From the NCBI GenBank assembly GCA_035293565.1, contig DATGMP010000149.1, forward strand, positions 1 through 64,000: a DNA stretch of 64,000 nucleotides, given 5' to 3'. How positions within the stretch are numbered: the first letter of the stretch is position 1; each line of letters opens with the position of its first letter. The position numbers and the translations under genes were made by a program. Source of the DNA: DATGMP01 sp035293565 (GTDB lineage Bacteria; Pseudomonadota; Alphaproteobacteria; BOG-932; Roseiterribacteraceae). The notes beneath the pieces were generated by a model. That model was not told the origin of the DNA. It searched no databases and saw only the letters and a list, made by a program, of their open reading frames with translations. This document shows, piece after piece, positions 9,769 through 18,661 of the stretch.

Positions 9769-11226
9769 GTGAATCCCAGCGAGGCATTCAGCGAAGCGTT
9801 GACCTGCTTTCGGGCGGGCAATGCCGAAGCCGCGCTCTCGCTGTGCGATGATCTGATCGCCGTTGTTCCGTCCGAACCCGGGATCTGGCATCTCGCCGGC
9901 CTCGCCGCTTTCTCCCTCCGCCGATTTGCCGCCGCAGCTCATTACTTCGACCGCGCCCGCGCGTTGGAGCCCGCCAATCCGGCTCACGCGATCAATCTCG
10001 CGAATGCGCTGATCAAGCTCGATCGTGATGCCGAAGCCGAGGGGGCGCTTCAGACGGCGCTCGCGCTCGATCCGCGTTCGTCGGACGCGGAGATCGCACT
10101 CGGGATCGTCGCGCGCAGAGCTGGCCACCTCGAGGACGCTGTGTTGCATGCCGATTGCGCGATCGCGTCTCGGCCGGACTCTTACCCCGCATGGGTCAAT
10201 CGAGGCCGCGCGCTCCATGAGCTCGGTCGTTTCGACGCGGCCATCCAATCCTATGAGCGCGCGGTCGCGATCGACCCCCAGGCTGCGCCGGCTCATGCGC
10301 AAATGGCGCTCAGCCTGCTTCTGACCGGCGATTTCGAGCGCGGCTGGCGCGAATATGCGTGGCGGGGCGAGGGGAGCGATCTCGTGTCGCGGGGCCGGTT
10401 CGATCGGCTGGAATGGCAGGGCGAGCCGCTGAACGGCGCCACGCTTCTCGTCCATGCCGAGCAAAGCCTCGGAGACACGATCCAGTTCGCGCGCTTCCTC
10501 CCGATGGCCGAGGCGAGGGGAGCGTGCGTCGTTCTCGAAGTGCAACCGGAGTTGAAGCGGTTGTTCGCCGGCTTCTCCTCCTCGACCGTGGCCGTCGCGC
10601 GCGGTGAACCGCTTCCGCCTTTCCAGCAGCATATACGCTTGATGAGCCTTCCTCGGGCGCTCGGAACAGGTCTCGACACGATACCGCCGCCGCTCCGGTT
10701 TCGACCGCCGCCGGCCTCCGGCGATAGGATCGTGCCGCCGGCCGATCGCCGGATGACGGTGGGGCTGAACTGGGCCGGAAGGCCGACTCACGAGAATGAT
10801 CGCAACCGCTCGATCGCCCCCGAGTTGCTGGCGCCGCTCGGCGACGTCGCCGGCATACGCTGGGTATCGGTGCAGAAGGATCGGCCGGGAATCATGCCGG
10901 ACTTCATCGAGCTCGATCTGGGGCCGCGGCTCCATGATCTCGCCGATCTGGCCGAGGCTATGCAGGGGCTCGATCTTCTGATCACGATCGACTCTGCGCC
11001 GGCTCACCTCATGGGCTCGCTGGGCCGTCCGGTGTGGGTTCTGCTCCCCGATCCGCCCGACTGGCGTTGGCTGCTCGGTCGCGACGACAGCCCCTGGTAT
11101 CCGACCGCCCGGCTTTTCCGTCAGGGCGAACGGGGACATTGGGCGGATGTGATTGAACGGGTTGGGACAGCGCTTGACGCGCTTCGCGACGAAAAAGCGG
11201 TCTCTCCGCCGCCCGGCTTGGATTGA
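9769..11226 (+). CDS. TPR-repeat protein with glycosyltransferase-like C-terminal domain
   Basis: A 485-residue protein starting at GTG. Residues 1 to about 190 are tetratricopeptide repeats, with the usual pattern of Ala/Gly-rich helices, for example HAINLANALIKLDRDAEAEG. The C-terminal half, from about residue 225, has features of GT-B enzymes related to families 9 and 41. It contains VHAEQSLGDTIQFARFLP, VGLNWAGRPTHENDRNRS and the nucleotide-sugar-site motif ITIDSAPAHLMGSLGRPVWV. Proteins of this layout are common in alphaproteobacteria and may glycosylate protein or cell-surface substrates, but the acceptor is unknown. It is flanked by tRNA genes and has no obvious operon partner. Confidence 0.8.
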   Translation: MNPSEAFSEALTCFRAGNAEAALSLCDDLIAVVPSEPGIWHLAGLAAFSLRRFAAAAHYFDRARALEPANPAHAINLANALIKLDRDAEAEGALQTALALDPRSSDAEIALGIVARRAGHLEDAVLHADCAIASRPDSYPAWVNRGRALHELGRFDAAIQSYERAVAIDPQAAPAHAQMALSLLLTGDFERGWREYAWRGEGSDLVSRGRFDRLEWQGEPLNGATLLVHAEQSLGDTIQFARFLPMAEARGACVVLEVQPELKRLFAGFSSSTVAVARGEPLPPFQQHIRLMSLPRALGTGLDTIPPPLRFRPPPASGDRIVPPADRRMTVGLNWAGRPTHENDRNRSIAPELLAPLGDVAGIRWVSVQKDRPGIMPDFIELDLGPRLHDLADLAEAMQGLDLLITIDSAPAHLMGSLGRPVWVLLPDPPDWRWLLGRDDSPWYPTARLFRQGERGHWADVIERVGTALDALRDEKAVSPPPGLD

Positions 11227-11269
11227 CACTTCCGGGCGCTGCGCGTACCTACAGGCCCTCGCGACGCAC

Positions 11270-11346
<77 letters not shown>

Positions 11347-11508
11347 CGCGGGGCCCGGGTCCGGTCCCCCAAATGGGGCCTTCAGCGGCGGCCAGACGAG
11401 CCTATATCCAACGTGGATTCTTGTGCTACACAGCCCCCGCGCTGCGGTGCGGCGCGGTAGCCATTCCGCCGCTGGTGCGGGCTTCCGCAATCGCCTTACG
11501 AACGTCGT

Positions 11509-11883
11509 ATGACCATGCAAAATCCGTTGCTCGTCGATTATGTGCCGATCGTGGTCTTCCTGGTGGTGTCCGCCGGAATCGCGGCCGCGATGATTGGCAT
11601 CTCCTATCTGTTGGCGCAGCAAAAGCCCGATAGCGAGAAAGTGTCGGCCTATGAATGCGGGTTCGAGGCCTTCAATGACGCCCGGTCCAAGTTCGACGTG
11701 CGCTTCTATCTGGTTGCGATTCTGTTCATCATCTTCGACCTGGAGGTTGCCTTTCTGTTTCCCTGGGCGATTTCGCTTAAGGACATTGGGGCCTTCGGTT
11801 TCTGGTCGATGGTCGTGTTCCTGGGGGTGCTGACCGTCGGCTTTATTTACGAGTGGAAGAAAGGGGCTCTCGAATGGGAGTGA
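11509..11883 (+). CDS. nuoA: NADH-quinone oxidoreductase subunit A
   Basis: A 124-residue membrane subunit of complex I with three transmembrane helices (about residues 11-31, 66-86 and 95-115) and the conserved loop YECGFEAFNDARSKFDVRFY between the first two. It sits at the junction of the peripheral and membrane arms near the quinone site. It is the first gene of the nuo operon. The 162-base gap after tRNA-Asp must hold the operon promoter, but I could not pick out convincing boxes. Its stop lies inside the start of nuoB. Confidence 0.96.
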   Translation: MTMQNPLLVDYVPIVVFLVVSAGIAAAMIGISYLLAQQKPDSEKVSAYECGFEAFNDARSKFDVRFYLVAILFIIFDLEVAFLFPWAISLKDIGAFGFWSMVVFLGVLTVGFIYEWKKGALEWE

Positions 11884-12431
11884 TCACCTCGTTCGACCCG
11901 ACTCGCCCGGCAGCTTTGCCGCCGGGCCCCGGCCAGGATGAGTTTCTGGCCCGCGCGACCAAGAGGCTGCAGGAGAAGGGCTTCCTGATCTCGAATTTCG
12001 AGCACCTGGTCGATTGGGCCCGTACCGGTTCGATCTGGCCGATGACTTTCGGGCTCGCCTGCTGCGGCGTGGAGATGATCCATGCCTTCATGGCCCGCTA
12101 CGACCTCGACCGCTTCGGCAGCATGCCGCGGCCGAGCCCCAGGCAGTCGGACGTCATGATCGTGGCCGGCACGCTGTGCAACAAGATGGCGCCTGCGCTC
12201 CGCAAGGTCTACGACCAGATGGCCGAGCCGCGCTGGGTCATCTCGATGGGCTCCTGCGCCAATGGCGGGGGCTATTACCATTACTCCTACTCGGTCGTAC
12301 GCGGCTGCGACCGGATCGTCCCGGTCGACATCTATGTGCCCGGCTGCCCGCCGACGGCCGAGGCGTTGTTGTACGGAATCCTGCAGCTGCAGAAGAAGAT
12401 CCGTCGCGACGAGACGCCGATTTTCCGCTGA
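11874..12431 (+). CDS. nuoB: NADH-quinone oxidoreductase subunit B
   Basis: A 185-residue peripheral-arm subunit that carries the terminal iron-sulfur cluster N2, which reduces quinone. The ligands are visible as the adjacent pair Cys63-Cys64 (LACCGVEM), Cys128 (MGSCANGGG) and Cys158 (VPGCPPTAEAL). I prefer the ATG at 11874, which overlaps the end of nuoA by 10 bases and has AAAGGGG upstream, over the in-frame start at 11853. Confidence 0.96.
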   Translation: MGVITSFDPTRPAALPPGPGQDEFLARATKRLQEKGFLISNFEHLVDWARTGSIWPMTFGLACCGVEMIHAFMARYDLDRFGSMPRPSPRQSDVMIVAGTLCNKMAPALRKVYDQMAEPRWVISMGSCANGGGYYHYSYSVVRGCDRIVPVDIYVPGCPPTAEALLYGILQLQKKIRRDETPIFR

Positions 12432-12435
12432 GATC

Positions 12436-13065
12436 ATGCCGAAGCCCGTTTCCGAACTTCTCGAGCAGACCAAGGCCGCGCTGGGCGACGACGTCCTCTC
12501 GGCGTCGATCGAGCACGGTCAGGCGATCTTGGTCGTCAAGCGCGACCGGATCGTCGCGGCGCTGACGAAGCTGCGCGACGTCCCCGATTTCCTGTTCGAG
12601 CAGCTGATCGACATTTGCGGTGTCGACTATCCCGAGCGGCCCGAGCGGTTCGAGATCGTCTATAGCCTGTTGTCGGTGTCGCTCAATCAGCGCATTCGGG
12701 TGAAGGTCACGAGCGACGAGGATACGCCGGTCCCGTCGGTCGTCGGCGTCTATCCATCCGCCAATTGGTTCGAGCGTGAGACTTGGGATCTGTACGGGGT
12801 GTTTTTCTCCGACCATCCGGACCTGCGCCGCATTCTGACCGACTATGGCTTCGACGGCCATCCGATGCGGAAGGACTTCCCGCTGACCGGCTATGTCGAG
12901 ATGCGCTACGACCCCGATCAGCGTCGGGTCGTCTATGAGCCCGTCAAGCTGCAGCAGGATTTCCGGACGTTCGATTTCACCAGCCCATGGGAAGCGATCA
13001 CGGATATCCAGCTGCCGGGCGACGAGAAGGCGGTGAAGCCGCCCTTTTGGGAGAAGCCGAAGTGA
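12436..13065 (+). CDS. nuoC: NADH-quinone oxidoreductase subunit C
   Basis: A 209-residue peripheral subunit of complex I (30-kDa family). It includes the family segment ERETWDLYGVFFSDHPDLRR followed by YGFDGHPMRKDFPLTGY. It is a separate gene here, not fused to nuoD as in enterobacteria. It begins 4 bases after the nuoB stop, and its own TGA overlaps the GTG start of nuoD. Confidence 0.96.
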   Translation: MPKPVSELLEQTKAALGDDVLSASIEHGQAILVVKRDRIVAALTKLRDVPDFLFEQLIDICGVDYPERPERFEIVYSLLSVSLNQRIRVKVTSDEDTPVPSVVGVYPSANWFERETWDLYGVFFSDHPDLRRILTDYGFDGHPMRKDFPLTGYVEMRYDPDQRRVVYEPVKLQQDFRTFDFTSPWEAITDIQLPGDEKAVKPPFWEKPK

Positions 13066-14267
13066 GCGACGTGATCCAAACCGAAGACCAGATCGGCATG
13101 CGGATCAAGCCGTTCACGCTGAATTTCGGTCCGCAGCATCCCGCCGCGCATGGCGTGCTGCGGCTGGTGATGGAGTTGGACGGCGAGATCGTCGATCGCT
13201 GCGACCCCCATATCGGGCTGCTCCATCGCGGCACCGAGAAGCTGATCGAATACAAGACCTATGTCCAGGCGATCCCGTATTTCGATCGGCTGGATTACGT
13301 CTCGCCCATGTGCGAGGAGCACGCTTTCGCGCTCGGCGTCGAGACGTTGCTCAATATCGAGGCGCCGCCGCGCGCCCGGTATATCCGCGTGCTGTTCGCC
13401 GAGCTGACGCGGGTGCTCAATCATCTGCTGAACGTCACTACCTTTGCGCTCGACCTCGGCGCGACCACGCCGACCCTCTGGGGCTTCGAGGAGCGCGAGC
13501 GCGGCATGGAGTTCTATGAGCGCGTCTCGGGCGCGCGGATGCACGCGAATTATTTCCGCCCCGGCGGCGTGCATCAGGACATGCCGGCCGGGCTGGCCGA
13601 CGACATGATGGCCTGGATCGAGCACCTGCCGACGGTCATCGACGATCTTGAGGAGCTTCTCAGCGAAAATCGGATCTTCAAGCAGCGGACCGTCGATATC
13701 GGCACCGTCGGCCGCGCCGATGCGCTCGCCTGGGGATTTACGGGTCCGATGCTGCGCGCGTCGGGCGTCGCCTGGGATTTGCGCAAGGCCCAGCCTTACG
13801 ACGTCTATGACCAGGTCGAGTTCGATATTCCGGTCGGCACAACCGGCGACTGCTACGCGCGTTATCTCGTCCGGGTCGAAGAGATGCGGCAATCGATCCG
13901 CATCATGCGCCAATGCCTGGACAAGATGCCCGACGGCCCGGTGAAGGTGGATGACCGCAAGATCGCGCCGCCGCCCCGGAGCGAGATGAAGCGGAACATG
14001 GAATCCTTGATCCACCACTTCAAGCTTTACACCGAAGGCTATCACGTCCCAGCCGGCGAGACTTATAAGGCGGTGGAATCGCCCAAGGGCGAGTTCGGCG
14101 TGTTTCTGGTCTCTGATGGCTCCAACCGGCCCTATCGCTGCCACATCCACCCGGCCGGTTTCGCCCATCTTCAGGCGACCGATTTCATGGCCAAGGGCTA
14201 CATGCTGGCCGACGCGGTCGCGATCATCGGCTCGCTCGACATCGTCTTCGGGGAGATCGACCGATGA
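13062..14267 (+). CDS. nuoD: NADH-quinone oxidoreductase subunit D
   Basis: A 401-residue subunit (49-kDa family, derived from hydrogenase large subunits) that forms most of the quinone-binding cavity with NuoB. It contains FGPQHPAAHGVLRL near the N-terminus, which includes the quinone-contacting His, and ends with the conserved DIVFGEIDR. The GTG start overlaps the nuoC stop as GTGA, and the stop overlaps the nuoE ATG as ATGA, so translation is probably coupled through three genes. Confidence 0.96.
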   Translation: MSDVIQTEDQIGMRIKPFTLNFGPQHPAAHGVLRLVMELDGEIVDRCDPHIGLLHRGTEKLIEYKTYVQAIPYFDRLDYVSPMCEEHAFALGVETLLNIEAPPRARYIRVLFAELTRVLNHLLNVTTFALDLGATTPTLWGFEERERGMEFYERVSGARMHANYFRPGGVHQDMPAGLADDMMAWIEHLPTVIDDLEELLSENRIFKQRTVDIGTVGRADALAWGFTGPMLRASGVAWDLRKAQPYDVYDQVEFDIPVGTTGDCYARYLVRVEEMRQSIRIMRQCLDKMPDGPVKVDDRKIAPPPRSEMKRNMESLIHHFKLYTEGYHVPAGETYKAVESPKGEFGVFLVSDGSNRPYRCHIHPAGFAHLQATDFMAKGYMLADAVAIIGSLDIVFGEIDR

Positions 14268-14905
14268 GCGGCGGCGTCAGAGTCGGCAAGGCGAGCTTCG
14301 GGCCCGAGCAGCCGGAGAGCTTCTCCTTCACGCCCGAGAATTTGGAGAAGGCGGCGAAGATCATCGCCAAATATCCTCCGGGACGGCAGCAGAGCGCGGT
14401 GATGCCGCTGTTGTTCCTGGCGCAGCGCCAGAACGACAATTGGCTGCCGCGCGCGGCGATGGACGCGGTCGCCGACATGCTGGGCATGCCGCGCATTCGC
14501 GCCTATGAGGTCGCGACCTTCTACTCGATGTACAATTTGCAGCCGGTCGGCAAGCATTTCATCGAGATCTGCACGACGACGCCTTGCTGGCTGATGGGTT
14601 CGGACGGCATCGTCGAGGCGTGTCGGCGCAAGCTCGGCATCTCGCCGGGCGAGACCACGCCGGACGGTCAATTCACCGTCGTCGAGGTCGAATGCCTCGG
14701 GGCCTGCGTCAACGCGCCGATGGTTCAGATCGAAGACGAGTACTACGAGGATCTGACCCCCGAGCGCATGGAAGCGATGATCGACGCGTTGCGCACGGGC
14801 AAGCCGATCCAGCCGGGCTCGCAGGCAGGGCGGCGCGGCGCGCAGGCGGTCACAGGCCCGACGAGCCTGCATGAGGTCGCGAAGGCGGCCGGGGTGGAAA
14901 GCTAA
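14264..14905 (+). CDS. nuoE: NADH-quinone oxidoreductase subunit E
   Basis: A 213-residue subunit of the NADH-oxidising module (24-kDa family). The [2Fe-2S] cluster N1a is held by Cys103, Cys108, Cys144 and Cys148 in the patterns TTTPCWL and ECLGACVNAP. After the cluster domain there is an alphaproteobacterial C-terminal extension of about 45 residues, rich in Gly and Gln, also seen in mitochondrial-type homologues. It overlaps nuoD by four bases and is followed 3 bases later by nuoF. Confidence 0.95.
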   Translation: MSGGVRVGKASFGPEQPESFSFTPENLEKAAKIIAKYPPGRQQSAVMPLLFLAQRQNDNWLPRAAMDAVADMLGMPRIRAYEVATFYSMYNLQPVGKHFIEICTTTPCWLMGSDGIVEACRRKLGISPGETTPDGQFTVVEVECLGACVNAPMVQIEDEYYEDLTPERMEAMIDALRTGKPIQPGSQAGRRGAQAVTGPTSLHEVAKAAGVES

Positions 14906-14908
14906 AGC

Positions 14909-16192
14909 ATGCTCGAGGACAAGGACCGCATCTTCACCAACCTGTATGGCTGGCAGCCCTTCGGCCTGGAGGGGGCGCGCAAGCGGGGCGATTGGGACAA
15001 CACGGCTGCGCTGATCGCCAAGGGGCGCGACGCGATCATCGAGGAGATGAAGCAGTCCGGCCTGCGCGGTCGCGGCGGCGCCGGCTTCGCAACCGGCCTC
15101 AAATGGTCCTTCATGCCGAAGACGGCGGACAGGCCGCATTATCTCGTCGTCAATGCCGACGAAGGCGAGCCCGGGACATGCAAGGACCGGGACATTCTCC
15201 GCTTCGAGCCGCACAAGCTGCTGGAGGGCTGCCTCATCGCTTGCTTCGCGATGGGCGCGCATGCTTGCTACATCTACATTCGCGGCGAGTTCGCGCACGA
15301 GGCGTCGAACCTCCAGATCGCGATCGACGAGGCCTATGCGGCCGGCCTCCTCGGCAAGAACGCCGCCAATTCGGGCTGGGACCTCGACATCTGCGTTCAC
15401 CGCGGCGCAGGCGCCTATATCTGCGGCGAGGAAACCGCGCTGCTGGAGAGCCTGGAGGGCAAGAAGGGGCAACCGCGCAACAAGCCGCCATTTCCGGCCG
15501 GCGCGGGGCTCTATGCCTGCCCGACCACGGTCAATAACGTCGAGACGATCGCGGTCGTGCCGGAGATCCTCAGGCGCGGCAGCGCCTGGTTCGCCGGCCT
15601 GGGCAGGCCCAAGAACAGCGGCACCAAGATCTTCTGCATCTCCGGGCACGTGAACAATCCGTGCAACGTCGAAGAGGAGATGGGAATCCCGCTGAAGGAG
15701 CTGATCGAGAAGCATGCCGGCGGCGTGCGCGGCGGATGGGACAATCTGCTGGCGGTGATCCCGGGCGGCTCCTCGACGCCGATGATTCCGCGCGAGATCT
15801 GCGACACCGTGCTGATGGATTTCGACAGCCTGCGCGAGGTTCGCTCGGGTCTCGGTACCGCGGGCGTGATTGTGATGGACAAATCGACCGACCTCATCAA
15901 GGCGATCGCGCGGCTGGCCAAGTTCTATGCCCATGAGAGCTGCGGCCAATGCACGCCGTGCCGGGAGGGGACCGGTTGGATGTGGCGCGTGATGGAGCGC
16001 CTCGCCCGGGGCGACGCGCGGGTGGAGGAGATCGACATGCTGATCGACGTCAGCAAGGAGATCGAAGGCCATACGATCTGTGCGCATGGCGACGCGGCGG
16101 CCTGGCCGATCCAGGGCCTGGTCCGCCATTTCCGGCCGATGATCGAGCAGCGGATCGCGTCCCATCACAGCCAGAGGATGGCCGCGGAGTGA
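14909..16192 (+). CDS. nuoF: NADH-quinone oxidoreductase subunit F (NADH- and FMN-binding)
   Basis: A 427-residue flavoprotein subunit (51-kDa family), the entry point for electrons. It shows the NADH/FMN motifs GLRGRGGAGFATGLKW and NADEGEPGTCKDRDI, and the N3 [4Fe-4S] ligands in ESCGQCTPCREG plus the later TICAHG. It ends in a GTGA overlap with the small membrane protein gene that precedes nuoG. Confidence 0.96.
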   Translation: MLEDKDRIFTNLYGWQPFGLEGARKRGDWDNTAALIAKGRDAIIEEMKQSGLRGRGGAGFATGLKWSFMPKTADRPHYLVVNADEGEPGTCKDRDILRFEPHKLLEGCLIACFAMGAHACYIYIRGEFAHEASNLQIAIDEAYAAGLLGKNAANSGWDLDICVHRGAGAYICGEETALLESLEGKKGQPRNKPPFPAGAGLYACPTTVNNVETIAVVPEILRRGSAWFAGLGRPKNSGTKIFCISGHVNNPCNVEEEMGIPLKELIEKHAGGVRGGWDNLLAVIPGGSSTPMIPREICDTVLMDFDSLREVRSGLGTAGVIVMDKSTDLIKAIARLAKFYAHESCGQCTPCREGTGWMWRVMERLARGDARVEEIDMLIDVSKEIEGHTICAHGDAAAWPIQGLVRHFRPMIEQRIASHHSQRMAAE

Positions 16193-16581
16193 GCACGGTT
16201 GCGATGGCACCCTTGATCGGCGGCGGGCGGGAATGGATCGGCAAGATCTTCTTCGCGCTCGCCCTCTTGTGGTTCGGCGGCACCTTCTGGGTGCTGCGGC
16301 CGGATTTGCCGCATATCGAGCCCAGGCCGACGCCTATCGTCAAACTCCCGGACGGCAACCACAAGGTCTATCTGCCATACGAGGTCTTCGGCGCGAAAGC
16401 CGGATGGGTCGAGTCGATCGACGTGAAGCACGAGTACACGTACTGGGACTTTCTGCGGCGACCCCTCGTGAAATTCATGGCGATTGCGATCACACCGCCG
16501 CTCCTTGGCCTCCTGGGCGCGATGGGGTGGCTCTTCGTGTCCGAGCGGCTCCGCCGCGATAAATATTCCAACGAGACTTGA
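16189..16581 (+). CDS. Uncharacterised two-helix membrane protein inside the nuo operon
   Basis: A 130-residue protein starting at a GTG that overlaps the nuoF stop as GTGA. It is predicted to have two transmembrane helices, at about residues 17-36 (IGKIFFALALLWFGGTFWVL) and 97-117. An extramembrane loop of about 60 residues, rich in Pro, Tyr and Lys, lies between them, and the C-terminus is basic. It ends 10 bases before nuoG. It is not one of the 14 core subunits. The tight spacing shows it is expressed with complex I, so it may be an assembly or accessory factor; that role is inference. I recognise no domain in it. Confidence 0.8.
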   Translation: MSTVAMAPLIGGGREWIGKIFFALALLWFGGTFWVLRPDLPHIEPRPTPIVKLPDGNHKVYLPYEVFGAKAGWVESIDVKHEYTYWDFLRRPLVKFMAIAITPPLLGLLGAMGWLFVSERLRRDKYSNET

Positions 16582-16591
16582 GTCAGCCAAC

Positions 16592-18661
16592 ATGCCGACC
16601 ATAACGATCAACGGGACCGAGGTCGAAGTCTCGCCGGGAACCTCCATTCTCCAGGCTTGCGAGCAGATCGGCATCGAGATTCCGCGCTTCTGCTATCACG
16701 AGCGGCTGTCGGTTCCGGCCAATTGCCGGATGTGTCTCGTCGAGATGAAAGGCTCGCCCAAGCCGGTGGCGAGCTGCGCAATGCCGGCGGCCGACAAGAT
16801 GGAGGTCTTTACCGACACCGAGCTGGTCCACAAGGCGCGCAAGGGCGTGATGGAGTTCCTGCTGATCAACCATCCGCTCGATTGTCCGATCTGCGATCAG
16901 GGCGGCGAGTGCGACTTGCAGGATCAGGCGCTGGGCTATGGGTTCGATCGCGGGCGCTACCTCGAGAACAAGCGCGCGGTCGACGAAAAATATATGGGTC
17001 CGCTGATCCAGACCTTCATGACGCGCTGCATCCAATGCACGCGCTGCATCCGATTTGCGGACGAGATCGCGGGCGTGCCCGAGCTCGGTCTCATGGGGCG
17101 CAACGAAGGCGTCGAGATCGGGACCTATGTCGAGAAAGCGATCGCGTCGGAGCTCTCGGGCAATCTGGTGGATGTCTGCCCGGTGGGCGCGCTTACGTCG
17201 AAGCCGTATGCGTTCGCCGCCCGGCCCTGGGAGCTGCGCAAGACCGATAGCGTGGACGTGCTGGACGCGGTGGGCTGCAATATCCGCATCGATGCGCGCG
17301 GTCCCGAGGTGCTCCGCGTGCTGCCGAGGGTCAATGACGACATCAACGAGGAGTGGATCGCCGACAAGAGTCGGCACGCCGTCGACGGCCTGACCCGGCA
17401 GCGGCTCGACCGGCCTTATGTTCGCCGCGACGGCAAGCTGCAACCGGCGACCTGGCCCGAGGCGCTGAAGGCGATCGCGGGCCGGCTTGCGGGCATCAAG
17501 GGCGAGCGGATAGCCGCGATCGCGGGCGACCTCGTTGATTGCGAGTCCGTGATGGCGCTCAAGGATCTAATGACTGCCCTGGGCTCGCCCAATCTGGATT
17601 GCCGTCAAGGCGGCGGCCGTTTCGATCCGGCTGCGCGCGCCGGCTACATCTTCAACAGCACGATCGCGGGCATCGAGCAGGCTGACGCCATCCTGATCGC
17701 AGGGTCGAATCCGCGTTGGGAAGCGCCGATCATCAATGCGCGCATCCGCAAGCGCTCGTTGCAGCTTCGCGAGCATTTCCAGGCCGCCGTGATCGGCGCC
17801 AATCTCGACCTGACTTATCCCTACCAATATCTCGGCGCCGGGCCGCAAACGCTGGCCGAAGTGGCGGAGGGACGGCATCCGTTCGCCGAGGCGCTGCGCA
17901 ACGCCAAGGCGCCGATGTTGATCCTGGGCTCCGCCGCGACCGCGCGGCCGGACGGGCTCGCCATTCATGCGCTGGCCCGGCAGCTCGCGGTGAATCTGGG
18001 CTTGGTCCGCGACGGCTGGAACGGCTTCAACATGCTGCACCGCGCGGCGGGCAGGGTTGGCGCGCTGGATCTCGGTTTTGTGCCGAGCACAGGCGGACGC
18101 GACCTCACGGCGATTCTCGACGGGGCGGGGAAGGGCGACATCGAGGCTGTGTACCTGCTGGGCGCGGACGAGATCGACACCGCAAAGCTTGGCCAAGCCT
18201 TCGTCATCTATCAGGGCCATCACGGCGACCGCGGCGCGCATCGCGCCGACGTGATCCTGCCGGGCGCCGCCTACACCGAGAAGAGCGCGACCTATGTCAA
18301 TACCGAGGGTCGGGCGCAGCTCGGTCGCCAGGCGGTCCACCCGCCGGGCGATGCGCGGGAAGATTGGCGCATCATCCGGGCGCTGGCCGAGGCCGTCGGC
18401 AAGACGCTTCCTTATGATTCGCTGGGACAGGTGCGGCGACGGTTGGCCGAGGCTTCGCCGGTTTTCCGCGCTGTCGACCAGATCGTTCCGGCGGAATGGA
18501 GCGCGTTCGCCGCGGCCGGTCCGATCGATGCGGCCCCGTTCGCGTTGCCCATCGCGAACTACTACATGACGGATCCGGTCAGCCGGTCCTCGCCGACCAT
18601 GGCGAAATGCGTCGAAGAGCTCGGGGTCGGCCGCACCCAGAGGACCGGCACGAATGGATAG
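16592..18661 (+). CDS. nuoG: NADH-quinone oxidoreductase subunit G
   Basis: A 689-residue iron-sulfur subunit (75-kDa family). An N-terminal [2Fe-2S] ferredoxin domain has Cys34, 45, 48 and 62. Cluster N5 uses His94, Cys98, Cys101 and Cys107. Cluster N4 uses Cys146, 149, 152 and Cys196. A molybdopterin-oxidoreductase-like domain without cofactor makes up the rest. The extra N7 cluster of E. coli-type NuoG is not evident. The ATG at 16592 gives the standard N-terminus (MPTITINGTEVEV); the frame is open upstream to 16484. The stop lies 8 bases into nuoH. Confidence 0.96.
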   Translation: MPTITINGTEVEVSPGTSILQACEQIGIEIPRFCYHERLSVPANCRMCLVEMKGSPKPVASCAMPAADKMEVFTDTELVHKARKGVMEFLLINHPLDCPICDQGGECDLQDQALGYGFDRGRYLENKRAVDEKYMGPLIQTFMTRCIQCTRCIRFADEIAGVPELGLMGRNEGVEIGTYVEKAIASELSGNLVDVCPVGALTSKPYAFAARPWELRKTDSVDVLDAVGCNIRIDARGPEVLRVLPRVNDDINEEWIADKSRHAVDGLTRQRLDRPYVRRDGKLQPATWPEALKAIAGRLAGIKGERIAAIAGDLVDCESVMALKDLMTALGSPNLDCRQGGGRFDPAARAGYIFNSTIAGIEQADAILIAGSNPRWEAPIINARIRKRSLQLREHFQAAVIGANLDLTYPYQYLGAGPQTLAEVAEGRHPFAEALRNAKAPMLILGSAATARPDGLAIHALARQLAVNLGLVRDGWNGFNMLHRAAGRVGALDLGFVPSTGGRDLTAILDGAGKGDIEAVYLLGADEIDTAKLGQAFVIYQGHHGDRGAHRADVILPGAAYTEKSATYVNTEGRAQLGRQAVHPPGDAREDWRIIRALAEAVGKTLPYDSLGQVRRRLAEASPVFRAVDQIVPAEWSAFAAAGPIDAAPFALPIANYYMTDPVSRSSPTMAKCVEELGVGRTQRTGTNG

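Noticed and set aside
9430..11229. 599-codon minus-strand frame opposite HU and the TPR gene
   Set aside because: It covers two confident genes and a tRNA, and it has no recognisable domain.
14198..16210. 670-codon minus-strand frame opposite nuoE-nuoF
   Set aside because: It lies entirely across confident nuo genes with cluster motifs intact; it shows no domain and only antisense composition.
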